From NCBI RefSeq assembly GCF_019218885.1, contig NZ_JAHUWT010000001.1, positions 1,364,001-1,428,000 on the forward strand: a stretch of DNA of 64,000 nucleotides, read 5' to 3'. The notes beneath the pieces are model-generated. The model searched no databases. It had not been told where the DNA came from and was given only the letters and a program-made list of their open reading frames with translations. The position numbers and the translations under genes are program-made. Positions 7,475 through 16,344 of the stretch are shown one piece after another; position 1 is the first letter of the stretch; each line of letters starts with the position of its first letter. The stretch is from Bordetella sp. BOR01. Its GTDB lineage: Bacteria; Pseudomonadota; Gammaproteobacteria; Burkholderiales; Burkholderiaceae_B.

Positions 7475-9235
7475 GTGACCACTCCCTCACGCAAGACGCC
7501 CGAGACCCTGCGCAGCCACCGCTGGTTCGCCAGCGACGATATCCGTGGCTTCGCGCATCGCCAGCGCATGCAGCAGCAAGGCTTGAACCGTGAAGAGTTC
7601 ATGGGACGGCCGGTGATTGCCATCATCAACACCTGGAGCGATTTGTCGCCGTGCCACGTGCACCTGCGCGAGCGCGCCGAAGCCGTCAAGCGCGGCGTGC
7701 TGCAAGCAGGCGGCTATCCGCTGGAATTGCCGGCGCTCAGCCTGGGCGAAGTGATGGTCAAGCCCACCACCATGCTGTATCGCAACCTGCTGTCCGTCGA
7801 ATGCGAAGAACTGCTGCGCAGCCTGCCCATCGACGGCGCGGTACTGATGGGCGGTTGCGACAAGACGCCTCCCGCGCTGGTGATGGGCGCGCTGTCCATG
7901 GATTTGCCCGTCATTTTCATGCCGGCCGGCCCCATGCTGAACGACCGGTACCGGCGCGAGGCGGTGGGCGCCGGCACGCACACCAAGAAATTCTTCGCCG
8001 AATACACCATCGGCGCCATCGACCAGCGCGAGTGGGTGGCGATGGAATCGCGCATGACGCGCAGTGTCGGCACCTGCAACACCATGGGAACCGCCAGCAC
8101 CATGACCGCCATTGTCGAGGCGCTGGGGCTGTCGCTGCCGGGCGCCATGGCGATCCCGGCCGTGGATGCGGCGCATACCCGCATGGCCTGGCAGTGCGGG
8201 TACCGCGCGGTGGAGATGGTGTGGGAAGACCTGAAGCCGTCGCGTATTTGCACGGCCGCGGCGTTTCGCAACGCCGTGGTCACCTATGTGGCGCTGGGCG
8301 GGTCGACCAACGCGGCCGTGCATTTGCCGGCAATGGCCGGGCGCGCCGGCATCGAGCTGGGCCTGGACCAGATCGATGCCATCGCGCGCGACGTGCCCGT
8401 GATCGCCAACCTATATCCGTCGGGTACCCGCCTGATGGAAGACTTTTTCTACGCGGGGGGCTTGCCGGCCGTGCTGCGCAAGGTGGCGGCGCATCTGGAT
8501 CTGTCGACCCTGACCTGTACCGGCCGCACGCTGGGCGAGAACCTGGCCGATTGGCCGCAGGCGGACGATGACGGCACCATCCTGGATCCCGCCGCGCCGC
8601 TCGGGCATGGAGTGGCCGATTGCGCCGAGGCCGGGCTGGCCATGGCGGTCGTGCGCGGCAACCTGGCCCCCGACGGCGCGGTCATCAAGCCGTCTGCGGC
8701 CAGCCCGCATTTGCTGCGCCATACCGGCCCGGCCCTGGTATTCGATTCCAACGCCGAGATGTTCGCGGCCATGGCCGATCCGGACCTGGACGTGGACCAG
8801 AACACGGTGCTGGTGCTGCGCAATGGCGGGCCGATCGGCGGGCCCGGCATGCCGGAATGGGGCAATCTGCCCATCCCGAAGAAGCTGCTGCAAAAGGGCG
8901 TGCGCGACATGCTGCGTATTTCGGATTCGCGCATGAGCGGTACCCACTACGGTACCTGCGTGCTGCACGTGTCGCCCGAGTCGGCCGTGGGCGGGCCGCT
9001 GGCACTGCTGCGCACCGGCGACCAGGTGCGGCTGGACGTCGGCGCGCGCAGCCTGGACATGCTGGTGTCCGAGGCCGAGCTGGCCGAACGCCGCCGCCAG
9101 TGGTCGCCGCCGCCGCGCCCGCATGTGCGCGGCTTCACCCGCATCTACCAGAACGAAGTGACACAAGCCCACCTGGGGTGCGATTTCGCCAGCCTGTCGG
9201 GCAATGCGCCCACGCCCGAGCCGCCCATCTACTGA
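7475..9235 (+). CDS. IlvD/Edd-family dehydratase, L-arabinonate dehydratase-like
   Basis: A 586-residue Fe-S dehydratase, the family's usual length. Three Cys expected to hold the cluster are visible in SPCHVHL, GGCDKTPPALVMGA and GTCNTMGTASTM. Further motifs are NGGPIGGPGMPEWG and SDSRMSGTHYGTCVLHVSPE. The extra details (HRWFASDDIRGFAHRQR) resemble sugar-acid dehydratases more than IlvD of valine synthesis. It would remove water from an aldonate such as L-arabinonate or L-fuconate to give the 2-keto-3-deoxy acid for the preceding aldolase. The GTG start at 7475 follows AAGGAG; the frame is open further upstream inside the aldolase gene. Confidence 0.88.
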   Translation: MTTPSRKTPETLRSHRWFASDDIRGFAHRQRMQQQGLNREEFMGRPVIAIINTWSDLSPCHVHLRERAEAVKRGVLQAGGYPLELPALSLGEVMVKPTTMLYRNLLSVECEELLRSLPIDGAVLMGGCDKTPPALVMGALSMDLPVIFMPAGPMLNDRYRREAVGAGTHTKKFFAEYTIGAIDQREWVAMESRMTRSVGTCNTMGTASTMTAIVEALGLSLPGAMAIPAVDAAHTRMAWQCGYRAVEMVWEDLKPSRICTAAAFRNAVVTYVALGGSTNAAVHLPAMAGRAGIELGLDQIDAIARDVPVIANLYPSGTRLMEDFFYAGGLPAVLRKVAAHLDLSTLTCTGRTLGENLADWPQADDDGTILDPAAPLGHGVADCAEAGLAMAVVRGNLAPDGAVIKPSAASPHLLRHTGPALVFDSNAEMFAAMADPDLDVDQNTVLVLRNGGPIGGPGMPEWGNLPIPKKLLQKGVRDMLRISDSRMSGTHYGTCVLHVSPESAVGGPLALLRTGDQVRLDVGARSLDMLVSEAELAERRRQWSPPPRPHVRGFTRIYQNEVTQAHLGCDFASLSGNAPTPEPPIY

Positions 9236-9306
9236 CTGGCGCCATGTCCATGCCTGGCATTACCGAGCGCCATGCCATCGAGGTGCCGCCGATCGTGGGG
9301 CAATGG

Positions 9307-10296
9307 TCAGTGCGCCTGGATGCCGGCCGCCTTGATGACGGTGCCCCAGCGGCGGGATTCCGATTCGACGAAGCCGGCGAAATCGGCGGGGCTGCCCGTC
9401 ATGACTTCGGCGCCTTGCCCGGTTACGGTGCCGGCATAGGCCGGGTCTTTGACGACCTGGCCGACCGCGCTGTTGAGCTTGCTTACGATGTCATCCGGCA
9501 GGCCCGCGGGGCCGATGACGCCGAACCAGTTCGAGGCCACCATGTCCGGCAGGCCTTGTTCGCGAAAAGTGGGAACATCGGGCAGCGCGGGCAGGCGCTG
9601 CTCTGACGTGACGGCCAGGATCTTTATCTTCGGATCGGCGCCGCCCGCATGCGGCATGAAGAGGCTGGCCAGGTCCATCATGAAGTCCACATTGCCGCCG
9701 ATCAGGTCGTTGATGGCGGGCGCGCCTCCGCGATAGGGCACGTGCACTGCATCGATGCCGGCCTCGCGCTTGAACAATTCGGCCACCAGGTGCGACGCGC
9801 CGCCCGCGCCCGTGGACGCGTAGTCGATTTCGCCGCGCCGGGCCTTGGCATAGGCCAGGAACTCGGGCAAGGTCGAGTAGGGTGATGATGCCGCCACTGC
9901 CAGTACCAACGGGCCTTTTTCCAGCGGAGCCACTTTAGTGATCCGGGCCGGGTCGTAGGAAAGGTGCTGATACAAGGCCGCGTTGATCGCCATGGGGGCG
10001 AAATTGCCCAGCCCGATTACATAGCCATCCGGGGTGGCCCGCGCAATCGCGTCGGTGCCGATGTTCCCGCTGGCGCCAGGCCGGTTCTCGACCACGACCG
10101 CCTGCCCGAAATGCGTGGCGAGCCGCTGGGCGAGTTGCCGCGAACGGGTGTCGGAACTGCCGCCCGCCGCGTAAGGAACTATGAAAGTGATGGGTTTCGT
10201 GGGATATTGCTGGCCATGCGCGGGCTGCAAGGCAGCACCCAGAGCGAGCATCGCGGGCAATGCAAATCGGGTCAGAGCAAGCTTGGTGTGGTTCAT
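9307..10296 (-). CDS. Bug/TctC-family solute receptor
   Basis: A 329-residue periplasmic receptor. The signal peptide MNHTKLALTRFALPAMLALG runs to about residue 28 (QPAHG) and the mature protein opens with QYPTKPITFIVPYAAGGSSD, then VVVENRPGASGN and TPDGYVIG. It is alone on its strand and divergent from the LysR gene at 10408. Its upstream region carries a conserved element that recurs before the amidase-Bug unit at 11361-13630, so both are probably controlled by that LysR protein. It ends about 70 bases from the convergent dehydratase gene. The ligand is unknown, probably a carboxylate or carboxamide-derived acid. Confidence 0.92.
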   Translation of the reverse strand: MNHTKLALTRFALPAMLALGAALQPAHGQQYPTKPITFIVPYAAGGSSDTRSRQLAQRLATHFGQAVVVENRPGASGNIGTDAIARATPDGYVIGLGNFAPMAINAALYQHLSYDPARITKVAPLEKGPLVLAVAASSPYSTLPEFLAYAKARRGEIDYASTGAGGASHLVAELFKREAGIDAVHVPYRGGAPAINDLIGGNVDFMMDLASLFMPHAGGADPKIKILAVTSEQRLPALPDVPTFREQGLPDMVASNWFGVIGPAGLPDDIVSKLNSAVGQVVKDPAYAGTVTGQGAEVMTGSPADFAGFVESESRRWGTVIKAAGIQAH

Positions 10297-10361
10297 GCAA
10301 CCCCCTGTATGTGGACTGGCGGGCCATGAGGCCAGGCCCTCTTTCTTGTTGCCGTTCATTC

Positions 10362-10407
10362 TAGGGACGCGCCCGTGCAAGCGTCCAATTTGAGATTCCA
10401 TCCGATT
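10362..10407. promoter_or_regulatory. Copy 1 of a repeated ~45-bp regulatory element
   Basis: This stretch shares TAGGxACGCGCC, CGTCCAATT, GA, TTC and GATT blocks with 13690-13734 in the same order, spacing and orientation; I count about 34 identical columns of 46. It lies about 66 bases upstream of the leftward Bug gene and directly before the LysR ATG at 10408. It is probably the binding site of that LysR protein. Confidence 0.55.
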
Positions 10408-11340
10408 ATGTTGAACTCCGAATCAATCGCACTCGACGGGCGCATCCTCCAATGCTTTTGCGCCGTGGCCGAAGAGCTGCATTTCGGACGCGCGTCGGCC
10501 CGCCTTTTCATCAGCCAGCCCGCGCTCAGCCAGCAGATCAGGCGCCTGGAAGACTTGGTCGGCCATCCGCTGTTCGTGCGTACTACCCGTAGCGTCCGAC
10601 TGACGCCGGCCGGCGAGGCCATGTATGTGCATGCCCGCCGGATCACGGCCGAAATGGAAGTCTTGCTGCATGCCGCGCGTCGCGCCGCGCTGGGCGAGAC
10701 AGGGTCGATATCGCTGGGCCTGAACGCCAGTGCCACGTGTTCCCCGGTAGTGGACGCGCTGCATTCGTTCACGCAAGCGCACCCGCTGGTGAAGGTGGAG
10801 TTGCGCGAGATGAACTCGAACGTGATGGAGTTGGCCCTGCTGCAGGGCGCGCTGGATGTGGGCGTCATGCGGCCGGCCGACTGGGACACCGATACCGGTA
10901 CCGAGCTCGACGCCACGGTCGTCTACGAAGAAAACTTGATGCTGGCCGTCAGAACCGACCATCCCTTGAACCTGGGCCGCGAGATCACGGTGCAAGAGAT
11001 TGCGCAATTCCCGCTGATCGGCTATTTCGAGGCCACTTCGCCCTATGTGCGGCGAACCGTGCAGGCCATGTTCGCCGAAGCAGGCGTGGTGCCGGAGTTC
11101 GTGCAGGAAAGCCTGCTGCCCACTGTGCTGACACTGGTCGAGGCGGGCGTCGGCGTGGCCATCGTGCCGTCTTCGCTCGAGCGTGCGTTCCAGCCGGCCT
11201 TGTCGTTCTTGCCGATTGCCGGGCAATCGCATCGCCGGCTCGAGCTCGTGGTAGCGACCCTGAAATCGCAGAAAAACGTTGCCGTGCGCAACCTGATCGC
11301 GTGCCTGGTCAGCATGGCGTCGGCCCCGGGGCGCCGATAG
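10408..11340 (+). CDS. LysR-family transcriptional regulator
   Basis: A 310-residue LysR protein with an N-terminal winged helix-turn-helix (FCAVAEELHFGRASARLFISQPALSQQIRRLE pattern, split here: LHFGRASARL, SQPALSQQI) and a LysR substrate-binding domain ending with LVEAGVGVAIVPSS. It is divergent from a Bug gene and convergent with the amidase-Bug unit. The same upstream element occurs before both leftward units, so it probably controls both. The ATG at 10408 was preferred over that at 10375 because the latter lies inside the conserved element. Confidence 0.9.
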   Translation: MLNSESIALDGRILQCFCAVAEELHFGRASARLFISQPALSQQIRRLEDLVGHPLFVRTTRSVRLTPAGEAMYVHARRITAEMEVLLHAARRAALGETGSISLGLNASATCSPVVDALHSFTQAHPLVKVELREMNSNVMELALLQGALDVGVMRPADWDTDTGTELDATVVYEENLMLAVRTDHPLNLGREITVQEIAQFPLIGYFEATSPYVRRTVQAMFAEAGVVPEFVQESLLPTVLTLVEAGVGVAIVPSSLERAFQPALSFLPIAGQSHRRLELVVATLKSQKNVAVRNLIACLVSMASAPGRR

Positions 11341-11360
11341 GGCCGGGGGCTGACGCGGGC

Positions 11361-12338
11361 TTATTCGGCCTGGGCGTTGGCGGCCGCGACCACTTCTTTC
11401 CATTGCTGGAATTCCGCCTGCTGGCGCTTGGCCAGTTCGGCCGGGCCGTCATGCAGCATGCTCACACCCAGCTTCTGGAACCTGGCGGCCGTGTCAGGGT
11501 CGGCCAGCACCGACTCGATCGCCGCGTACAGGCGATCGACGGCGGCCTGGGGCGTGCCCTTGGCTGCATAGAAAGCCACCCACAAGTCACCGGTGACGCC
11601 GGGGATTTCTTCGTTCAGGGTCGGCACGTCGGGCAGCAGCGGATCTCGCGATTCGCTGCTGACGGCCAGGGCCCGCAGTTTGCCCGATTTGACGTTCTCC
11701 ACGGCCGACGGCAGGCTGGCGAAAACAATGGGGACCTGGTTGCCCAGCACGTCGGCCATGGCGGGTGCGACGCCGCGATACGGCACGTGCTGCAGTTCGA
11801 GCTTGCCGCGCGATTTCAGCATTTCGCCCAGCAGGTGATTCAAGGTGCCCGAGCCTGACGAGGCATACGAATACTTGCCAGGATTGGCCTTGACTAGGGC
11901 GACGAACTCTTTCAGGTTCTGCGCTGGAAACTCGGCATTGACGCACAACACGTTCGGCACCACCCCCACGGCGGCGATGGGCATGAAATCTTCAATGGGG
12001 TCGAATTTCGCGTCCTTGTATACCCACGGCACGATCAACTGATTGCTGTTGCCCGTGAACAGGATGGAATAGCCGTCGGCCGGCTCGCGCAGCAGGGCCT
12101 GGGTGCCTACCACGCCGCCCGCGCCGGGCTTGTTGTTGACGATCATGGGCTGGCCCAGGGCCGGAGCCAGCTTCTCGGCCATGATGCGGGCCACGATATC
12201 CACCGTGCCCCCGGGCGCGGTGGGGGTGATGAGGTTGATGGGGCGCTGCGGGTAGCTGTCGGCCGCGCAGGCGGTGCCGGCGACCAACAGGGTGGCGGTG
12301 AACGCCAGGCTCTTGGCCAGGATAGTCTTGAGAGTCAT
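11361..12338 (-). CDS. Bug/TctC-family solute receptor
   Basis: A 325-residue periplasmic receptor with a signal peptide (MTLKTILAKSLAFTATLLVA, cleavage after GTACA) and Bug motifs YPQRPINLITPTAPGG, MIVNNKPGAGG and PADGYSILF. The start codon overlaps the amidase stop as ATGA, so it is translationally coupled to the amidase. The pair suggests uptake of an amide or of its acid product. It ends 20 bases from the convergent LysR gene. Confidence 0.92.
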   Translation of the reverse strand: MTLKTILAKSLAFTATLLVAGTACAADSYPQRPINLITPTAPGGTVDIVARIMAEKLAPALGQPMIVNNKPGAGGVVGTQALLREPADGYSILFTGNSNQLIVPWVYKDAKFDPIEDFMPIAAVGVVPNVLCVNAEFPAQNLKEFVALVKANPGKYSYASSGSGTLNHLLGEMLKSRGKLELQHVPYRGVAPAMADVLGNQVPIVFASLPSAVENVKSGKLRALAVSSESRDPLLPDVPTLNEEIPGVTGDLWVAFYAAKGTPQAAVDRLYAAIESVLADPDTAARFQKLGVSMLHDGPAELAKRQQAEFQQWKEVVAAANAQAE

Positions 12339-13630
12339 GCCAGGTTCCCCTGTTCAGTAATGAGTTTGTGTATGTCATTGCCCCAGGCCAGCAGGTGCGC
12401 GTCGGCGTTCCAGTTGGCCACGAGTTGTACTCCTATCGGCAAGCCGTCGGGCGTGGTGCCGGCGGGCAGGTGCAGGCACGGCCATCCCAATACCGACCAG
12501 ATCTTGTTGAAGGCCGACGAACCCGTGCTGCCCAGCCCGCGCGGCGCGGCACCCGGTGTGCTGGGGGTCAATATCAGGTCGGCATCGCCGGCCAGTTCGT
12601 GCCAGTCCGTCCTCAGCCTGGCCTGCAGACGGCGCATGTCGCGGTAGTCGCGAACAGGGATGGCCAGGCCGGCCTTCACCGTGTCCAGCAAGTTTTTGCT
12701 GAGCTTGTCGGCGTGTACGCGTGCTACCGGCGCCAGGCTGCGGGCGAATTCGTATTCCATGATCACGGCGTGTGCCCGGGCCAGCGCCGCCATGTGCGGG
12801 CTTTCCGGCACAAGTGTGCACGACACGCCATGTGCGGCCAGTTTTTCCCGGGCGGACTGCAATGCCGCCTGTCCATCCGGGTCCAGGCCCTGGATCGGGC
12901 TATACGGAAACACGGCGATCCTGAGACTGTGTACCGGCTTGGGCGCCGCATCGCTTTCGTACGGCAGCAATACTCTGGCCACCTCATCGACATCGCCGAC
13001 CGCCTGGCCATACCAGCCGATGACGTCCAGCGATTCGCAAGTGACTTTCATGCCGTCGCGCAGCAGCGCGGCGTACGAGGGCTTGAAACCCACCACCCCG
13101 CAGAACGCCGCGGGCCGGATCACCGAACCGCCGGTCTGGGTGCCCAGTGCCAGGGGCACCATGCCCGCCGCTACGGCAGCGGCCGATCCGCTGGATGATC
13201 CGCCTGGCGTGTGCTGCGGCGCGTGCGGGTTGCGGGTGGGCCCGGGGCGCCGGAAAGCGAATTCAGTGGTTACTGTCTTGCCCAACGGCACGGCGCCGGC
13301 GGCCCGCAACAGGCCGACGCTGCCAGCGTCAAAAGCGGCGCAAGTGGCCGCGGTGGCCGGCGAGCCGCAGCGGGTGGGCATGGCGGCGACATCGATGATG
13401 TCTTTCACGCCGAATGGAACGCCCGCCAGCGGCCCTTGCCGGTTCATGTTCCTGGCGGTCTCGGCGAGCGCGGCTTCCGATTCCACGTGCGCCCAGGCAT
13501 GAATATCGGGTTCGCGCCGCGCAATGGCCTGCAACGCATGCCGCGCGGTATCGAGCGGGTCGTCCAGGCCCGCACGCACACGCTGGGCGATGGCATGAAC
13601 GGAGACTTCGTGGGGGGCGGCAATACTCAT
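12335..13630 (-). CDS. Amidase signature family protein
   Basis: A 431-residue amidase of the GatA/AtzF-like group. The Ser-cisSer-Lys triad can be placed: Lys in FGVKDIIDV (near 76), cis-Ser in GGSSSGSAAAVAAG and nucleophilic Ser in GTQTGGSVIRPAAFCG. It hydrolyses a carboxamide to acid plus ammonia. It heads a leftward unit with a Bug receptor, and a conserved regulatory element lies about 60 bases upstream. No GatB or GatC neighbour is present, so a tRNA role is unlikely. No clear Shine-Dalgarno sequence precedes the ATG, and a CCCGGC/GCCGGG hairpin (13659-13675) sits in the leader. Confidence 0.9.
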   Translation of the reverse strand: MSIAAPHEVSVHAIAQRVRAGLDDPLDTARHALQAIARREPDIHAWAHVESEAALAETARNMNRQGPLAGVPFGVKDIIDVAAMPTRCGSPATAATCAAFDAGSVGLLRAAGAVPLGKTVTTEFAFRRPGPTRNPHAPQHTPGGSSSGSAAAVAAGMVPLALGTQTGGSVIRPAAFCGVVGFKPSYAALLRDGMKVTCESLDVIGWYGQAVGDVDEVARVLLPYESDAAPKPVHSLRIAVFPYSPIQGLDPDGQAALQSAREKLAAHGVSCTLVPESPHMAALARAHAVIMEYEFARSLAPVARVHADKLSKNLLDTVKAGLAIPVRDYRDMRRLQARLRTDWHELAGDADLILTPSTPGAAPRGLGSTGSSAFNKIWSVLGWPCLHLPAGTTPDGLPIGVQLVANWNADAHLLAWGNDIHKLITEQGNLA

Positions 13631-13689
13631 GGGCGGATTCGCGGCGGTCAGTTACTGGCCCGGCCAAGTGCCGGGTGACTGGCGAATGA

Positions 13690-13734
13690 TAGGAACGCGC
13701 CTGTGAGCCGTCCAATTCGAAGTTCGGGCGGATT
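13690..13734. promoter_or_regulatory. Copy 2 of the repeated ~45-bp regulatory element
   Basis: It matches 10362-10407 in order and orientation, with the longest exact block CGTCCAATT at 13709-13717. It lies about 60 bases upstream of the leftward amidase gene, as copy 1 does for the leftward Bug gene. It is a probable LysR-type operator and promoter region. Confidence 0.55.
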
Positions 13735-13760
13735 GAGTTGCAGCCGTGATGAATCGAAGC

Positions 13761-13791
13761 GGCCTTGCGCTGCTGGCCGCAGCGCAAGGCC
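13761..13791 (-). terminator. Strong hairpin after the citryl-CoA-lyase-like gene
   Basis: GGCCTTGCGCTG (13761-13772) pairs perfectly with CAGCGCAAGGCC (13780-13791) over a 7-base loop. It lies 28 bases past the stop of the leftward lyase gene and before the amidase promoter. There is no U-run, so it may be a weak terminator or an mRNA 3' stabiliser. Confidence 0.5.
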
Positions 13792-13819
13792 GATGTACCC
13801 TTCAACCCGATAACCCGGT

Positions 13820-14584
13820 TCAGTCGGCCGAGTACGGGATGGCTTCGTCGACTGTTTCCCAGATGTAGGCGCCCGAGGGCTCGCGGCTTTCTTCCAGGAT
13901 GTGGCCGACCAACCCGGCCGAACGGCTGATCACGGCGACGCCGCGCATGATCTTCTGCGGGATGTCGATCTCGCCCAGCAGGGCGGCCGTGGCGCCGGTG
14001 GCGTTGATGGTGATGTGGCGGCCGTAGACGGCGTCGACCTCGGCGGACAGCGTGCGCAGCGCCTCGATGTGCCGGCCCGGCACGCCCGCGCTTTCGGCAA
14101 TGGCCAGTAGCTTGGGCGTGCGCGGGTCGTCCGGCTTGTGGTGAGGGTGGCCGAAGCCGTGCAGGGGCTTGCGGGCCTGGTGGTGGCGTTCGGCGATGGC
14201 GCGGGCCCGGGCCTGCATGCCCTCGGGGGCGGCCAGTATCTCTTCCAGGCTGGCCGCGCAGCCTTCCATCGTGCCGATGAATGTCGTGCCCACGCCCAGC
14301 AGGCCGGCGGCCACGGCCGCCTGCAACGCATCGGGCGCCGAGTGATAGATCAGGCGCGTGGCAATCACGCTGGGCGTGATGCCGTGTTCCATCAGTGTTA
14401 CCAGCACCGCGTCCAGCACGCGCGTTTCGGTGGCTGTGGGCTTGCGGCCATACAGGTGGAACAGCGTCATCTCGGTGAAAGTCAGCTCGCCGATCAGTTC
14501 GTTGACCAGGTCGGCTTCGCGGATGTAGATCGCCTTGCTGTCGGAGCGGGCGATGGATGTCTTGGGGACGGGTTTGGTTCTCAT
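13820..14584 (-). CDS. Citryl-CoA lyase / citrate-synthase-like domain protein
   Basis: A 254-residue protein corresponding to the C-terminal part of citrate synthase, about 60% of that enzyme's length; short stand-alone members are known as citryl-CoA lyases. Seen are GVGTTFIGTMEGCA, the active-site His in GFGHPHHKPDDPRT, DAVYGRHITINATGATAALL and the conserved RSAGLVGHILEE. It would cleave a citryl- or citramalyl-CoA type thioester to acetyl-CoA plus a 2-oxo acid, or run the reverse condensation. It follows an acyl-CoA ligase gene by 32 bases, which could make its thioester substrate. The start is at MRTKPVPK. Confidence 0.8.
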   Translation of the reverse strand: MRTKPVPKTSIARSDSKAIYIREADLVNELIGELTFTEMTLFHLYGRKPTATETRVLDAVLVTLMEHGITPSVIATRLIYHSAPDALQAAVAAGLLGVGTTFIGTMEGCAASLEEILAAPEGMQARARAIAERHHQARKPLHGFGHPHHKPDDPRTPKLLAIAESAGVPGRHIEALRTLSAEVDAVYGRHITINATGATAALLGEIDIPQKIMRGVAVISRSAGLVGHILEESREPSGAYIWETVDEAIPYSAD

Positions 14585-14616
14585 GTAGGCGAACTCCAGT
14601 AAATGCGTTGCGGGGG

Positions 14617-16344
14617 TCAGCGCGCCACCAGGACGCCGGCGCGTTCGCGGTCCCAGAGCGTATCCAGGCGCGCTTCGGCTTGCTGGCGCAGCTTGTATTT
14701 TTCGATCTTCTGGCTCAGCGTCATGGGCATGCTCTCGACCACGTCGATGTAGCGCGGCACCATGAAGTAAGCCAGGTTGCGGTTGCAGTGTTCCAGCAAG
14801 TCGGCGCCGTCGAACGATGCGCCCGGACGCAGGGTGATGCTGGCGGCCACTTCGTCTTCGCTGGCCGCCCGCACCGGATAGACCGCCACATCGGCGACGG
14901 CGGGATGAGTGCGGATGACTTCCTCGACCTCGAAGGCCGAGATATTCTCGCCACGGCGCCGGATGGCATCCTTGATGCGGTCGGTGTACCAGACGTAGCC
15001 GTCTTCGTCCATCCAGCCGCGGTCGCCGGTATGGAACCACAGGTTGCGGCGGCTGGCCAGGGTGGCATCGGGCTGCTTGTAGTAGCCCAGCGATGCCCCC
15101 CAGGGGTTGTTGTTGCGCAGCAGGATCTCGCCCGGCGTGCGCAGCGGCATGTCGAAGTCATCTTCGTCCACGATGCGCACCTCTACGCCTGCGCGCGGCA
15201 GCCCGCAAGAACCCAGCTTGTCGCGCCGGCTTTGCGTGTTGTAGGCTGCGCCCAGGCAGTAGTCGGTCAGGCCGAACGCACTCATGATCTGCATGCCGAA
15301 GCGCTGTTCGAATTCCGCCGCGAAACTGGGCACGGGGGCCAAATGGCAGCGCCGCACGCGGTGGTTGCGGTCGTCGGGCGAGGGCGCTTGCTTCCACAAG
15401 AAGTTGGTGACTGCTCCGACGCCGTTGAAGACGGTGGCGCCGCTTTCGCGCACGTGCCGCCAGAAATTGCTGACCGAGAACCGCGCCGCCAGCGCGATGG
15501 CGGAACCCGCCATCAGCGATCCCATGGTGCTGCCCAGGAAGGCATTGCCATGAAACAGCGGCAGGCAGACATAGGCAATGTCGTCGGGCGTGTACTCGTG
15601 ATGGAAAGCCACGTCAGTGCCCCAGTAGACGAGCTGGGCATGGCTGAACATGATGGCCTTGGACGGGCCCGTGGTGCCCGAGGTGAACATCAGCATGGCC
15701 AGGTCGGAAAAGCGCGGGGCTTCGCGCGGGGCGGCGGGTTCGCCTGCCGGCATCGGGGTGGCTGGCGGCGCCATGAGATCGGCGAAATCAACCAGGCGTG
15801 CGCCCGAGGCCAGCGCCTGGCCGGGTTGCCAGGCGGCCGGGGCGGCCGGGGTGGCCGCGCCGTCGCGCGGCACGCGCACCACGAATACCTGTGTCACCAG
15901 CGGCACGGTTTCACAGATTTCCAGAAAGCGCGGCAGCAGCGCTTCTTCGACGATCAGCGCGGCGCAATCGGCATGGCTGAGGAAGTAGGCCAGCAGCTGG
16001 CCCTTGGCGGCCGCGTTGACGGGCACTGTGACATAGCCGGCGCGCGCGGCGCCCCACATGGCCAGCAACTGCTCGGGGCAGTTGTCCATCAGTACCGCGA
16101 CATGGCTGCGCGTGGCCACGCCATGCCGGGCCAGGCCCGCGCCCAGGCGGCGCGTCTGCGCGTCGATGTCGCCATACGACCACTGTTGGCCGGTGGGCAG
16201 CCAGGTCATGAAGGTCTTGCCGGCACAGCGCCGGGCACGCTCGGCCAGCACCTCGTCCAGCGTGGCAGTGCGGGCGTCGAAGTCCAGGCGGGGCGGGCGA
16301 TGCTCGCCGTTGTCGTATGCGATGCTATTCAAGTCTGGCTCCAC
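14617..16344 (-). CDS. AMP-forming acyl-CoA ligase
   Basis: A 575-residue adenylate-forming enzyme of the crotonobetaine/carnitine-CoA ligase-like group. Core motifs are the P-loop FTSGTTGPSKAI, FGLTDYCLG, WFHTGDRGW, DRIKDAIRRRGENIS and the C-terminal catalytic Lys region SQKIEKYKLR. It activates a carboxylic acid as acyl-AMP and then acyl-CoA. It overlaps the preceding Bug gene by 20 bases and is followed by the citryl-CoA-lyase-like gene, suggesting that an imported hydroxy-di- or tricarboxylate is activated and then cleaved. The substrate is not readable from sequence. Confidence 0.88.
   Translation of the reverse strand: MEPDLNSIAYDNGEHRPPRLDFDARTATLDEVLAERARRCAGKTFMTWLPTGQQWSYGDIDAQTRRLGAGLARHGVATRSHVAVLMDNCPEQLLAMWGAARAGYVTVPVNAAAKGQLLAYFLSHADCAALIVEEALLPRFLEICETVPLVTQVFVVRVPRDGAATPAAPAAWQPGQALASGARLVDFADLMAPPATPMPAGEPAAPREAPRFSDLAMLMFTSGTTGPSKAIMFSHAQLVYWGTDVAFHHEYTPDDIAYVCLPLFHGNAFLGSTMGSLMAGSAIALAARFSVSNFWRHVRESGATVFNGVGAVTNFLWKQAPSPDDRNHRVRRCHLAPVPSFAAEFEQRFGMQIMSAFGLTDYCLGAAYNTQSRRDKLGSCGLPRAGVEVRIVDEDDFDMPLRTPGEILLRNNNPWGASLGYYKQPDATLASRRNLWFHTGDRGWMDEDGYVWYTDRIKDAIRRRGENISAFEVEEVIRTHPAVADVAVYPVRAASEDEVAASITLRPGASFDGADLLEHCNRNLAYFMVPRYIDVVESMPMTLSQKIEKYKLRQQAEARLDTLWDRERAGVLVAR

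Noticed and set aside
12335-13630. Amidase as GatA of the tRNA amidotransferase
   Set aside because: No gatB or gatC neighbours; coupling to a Bug receptor and a separate promoter point to a catabolic amidase.
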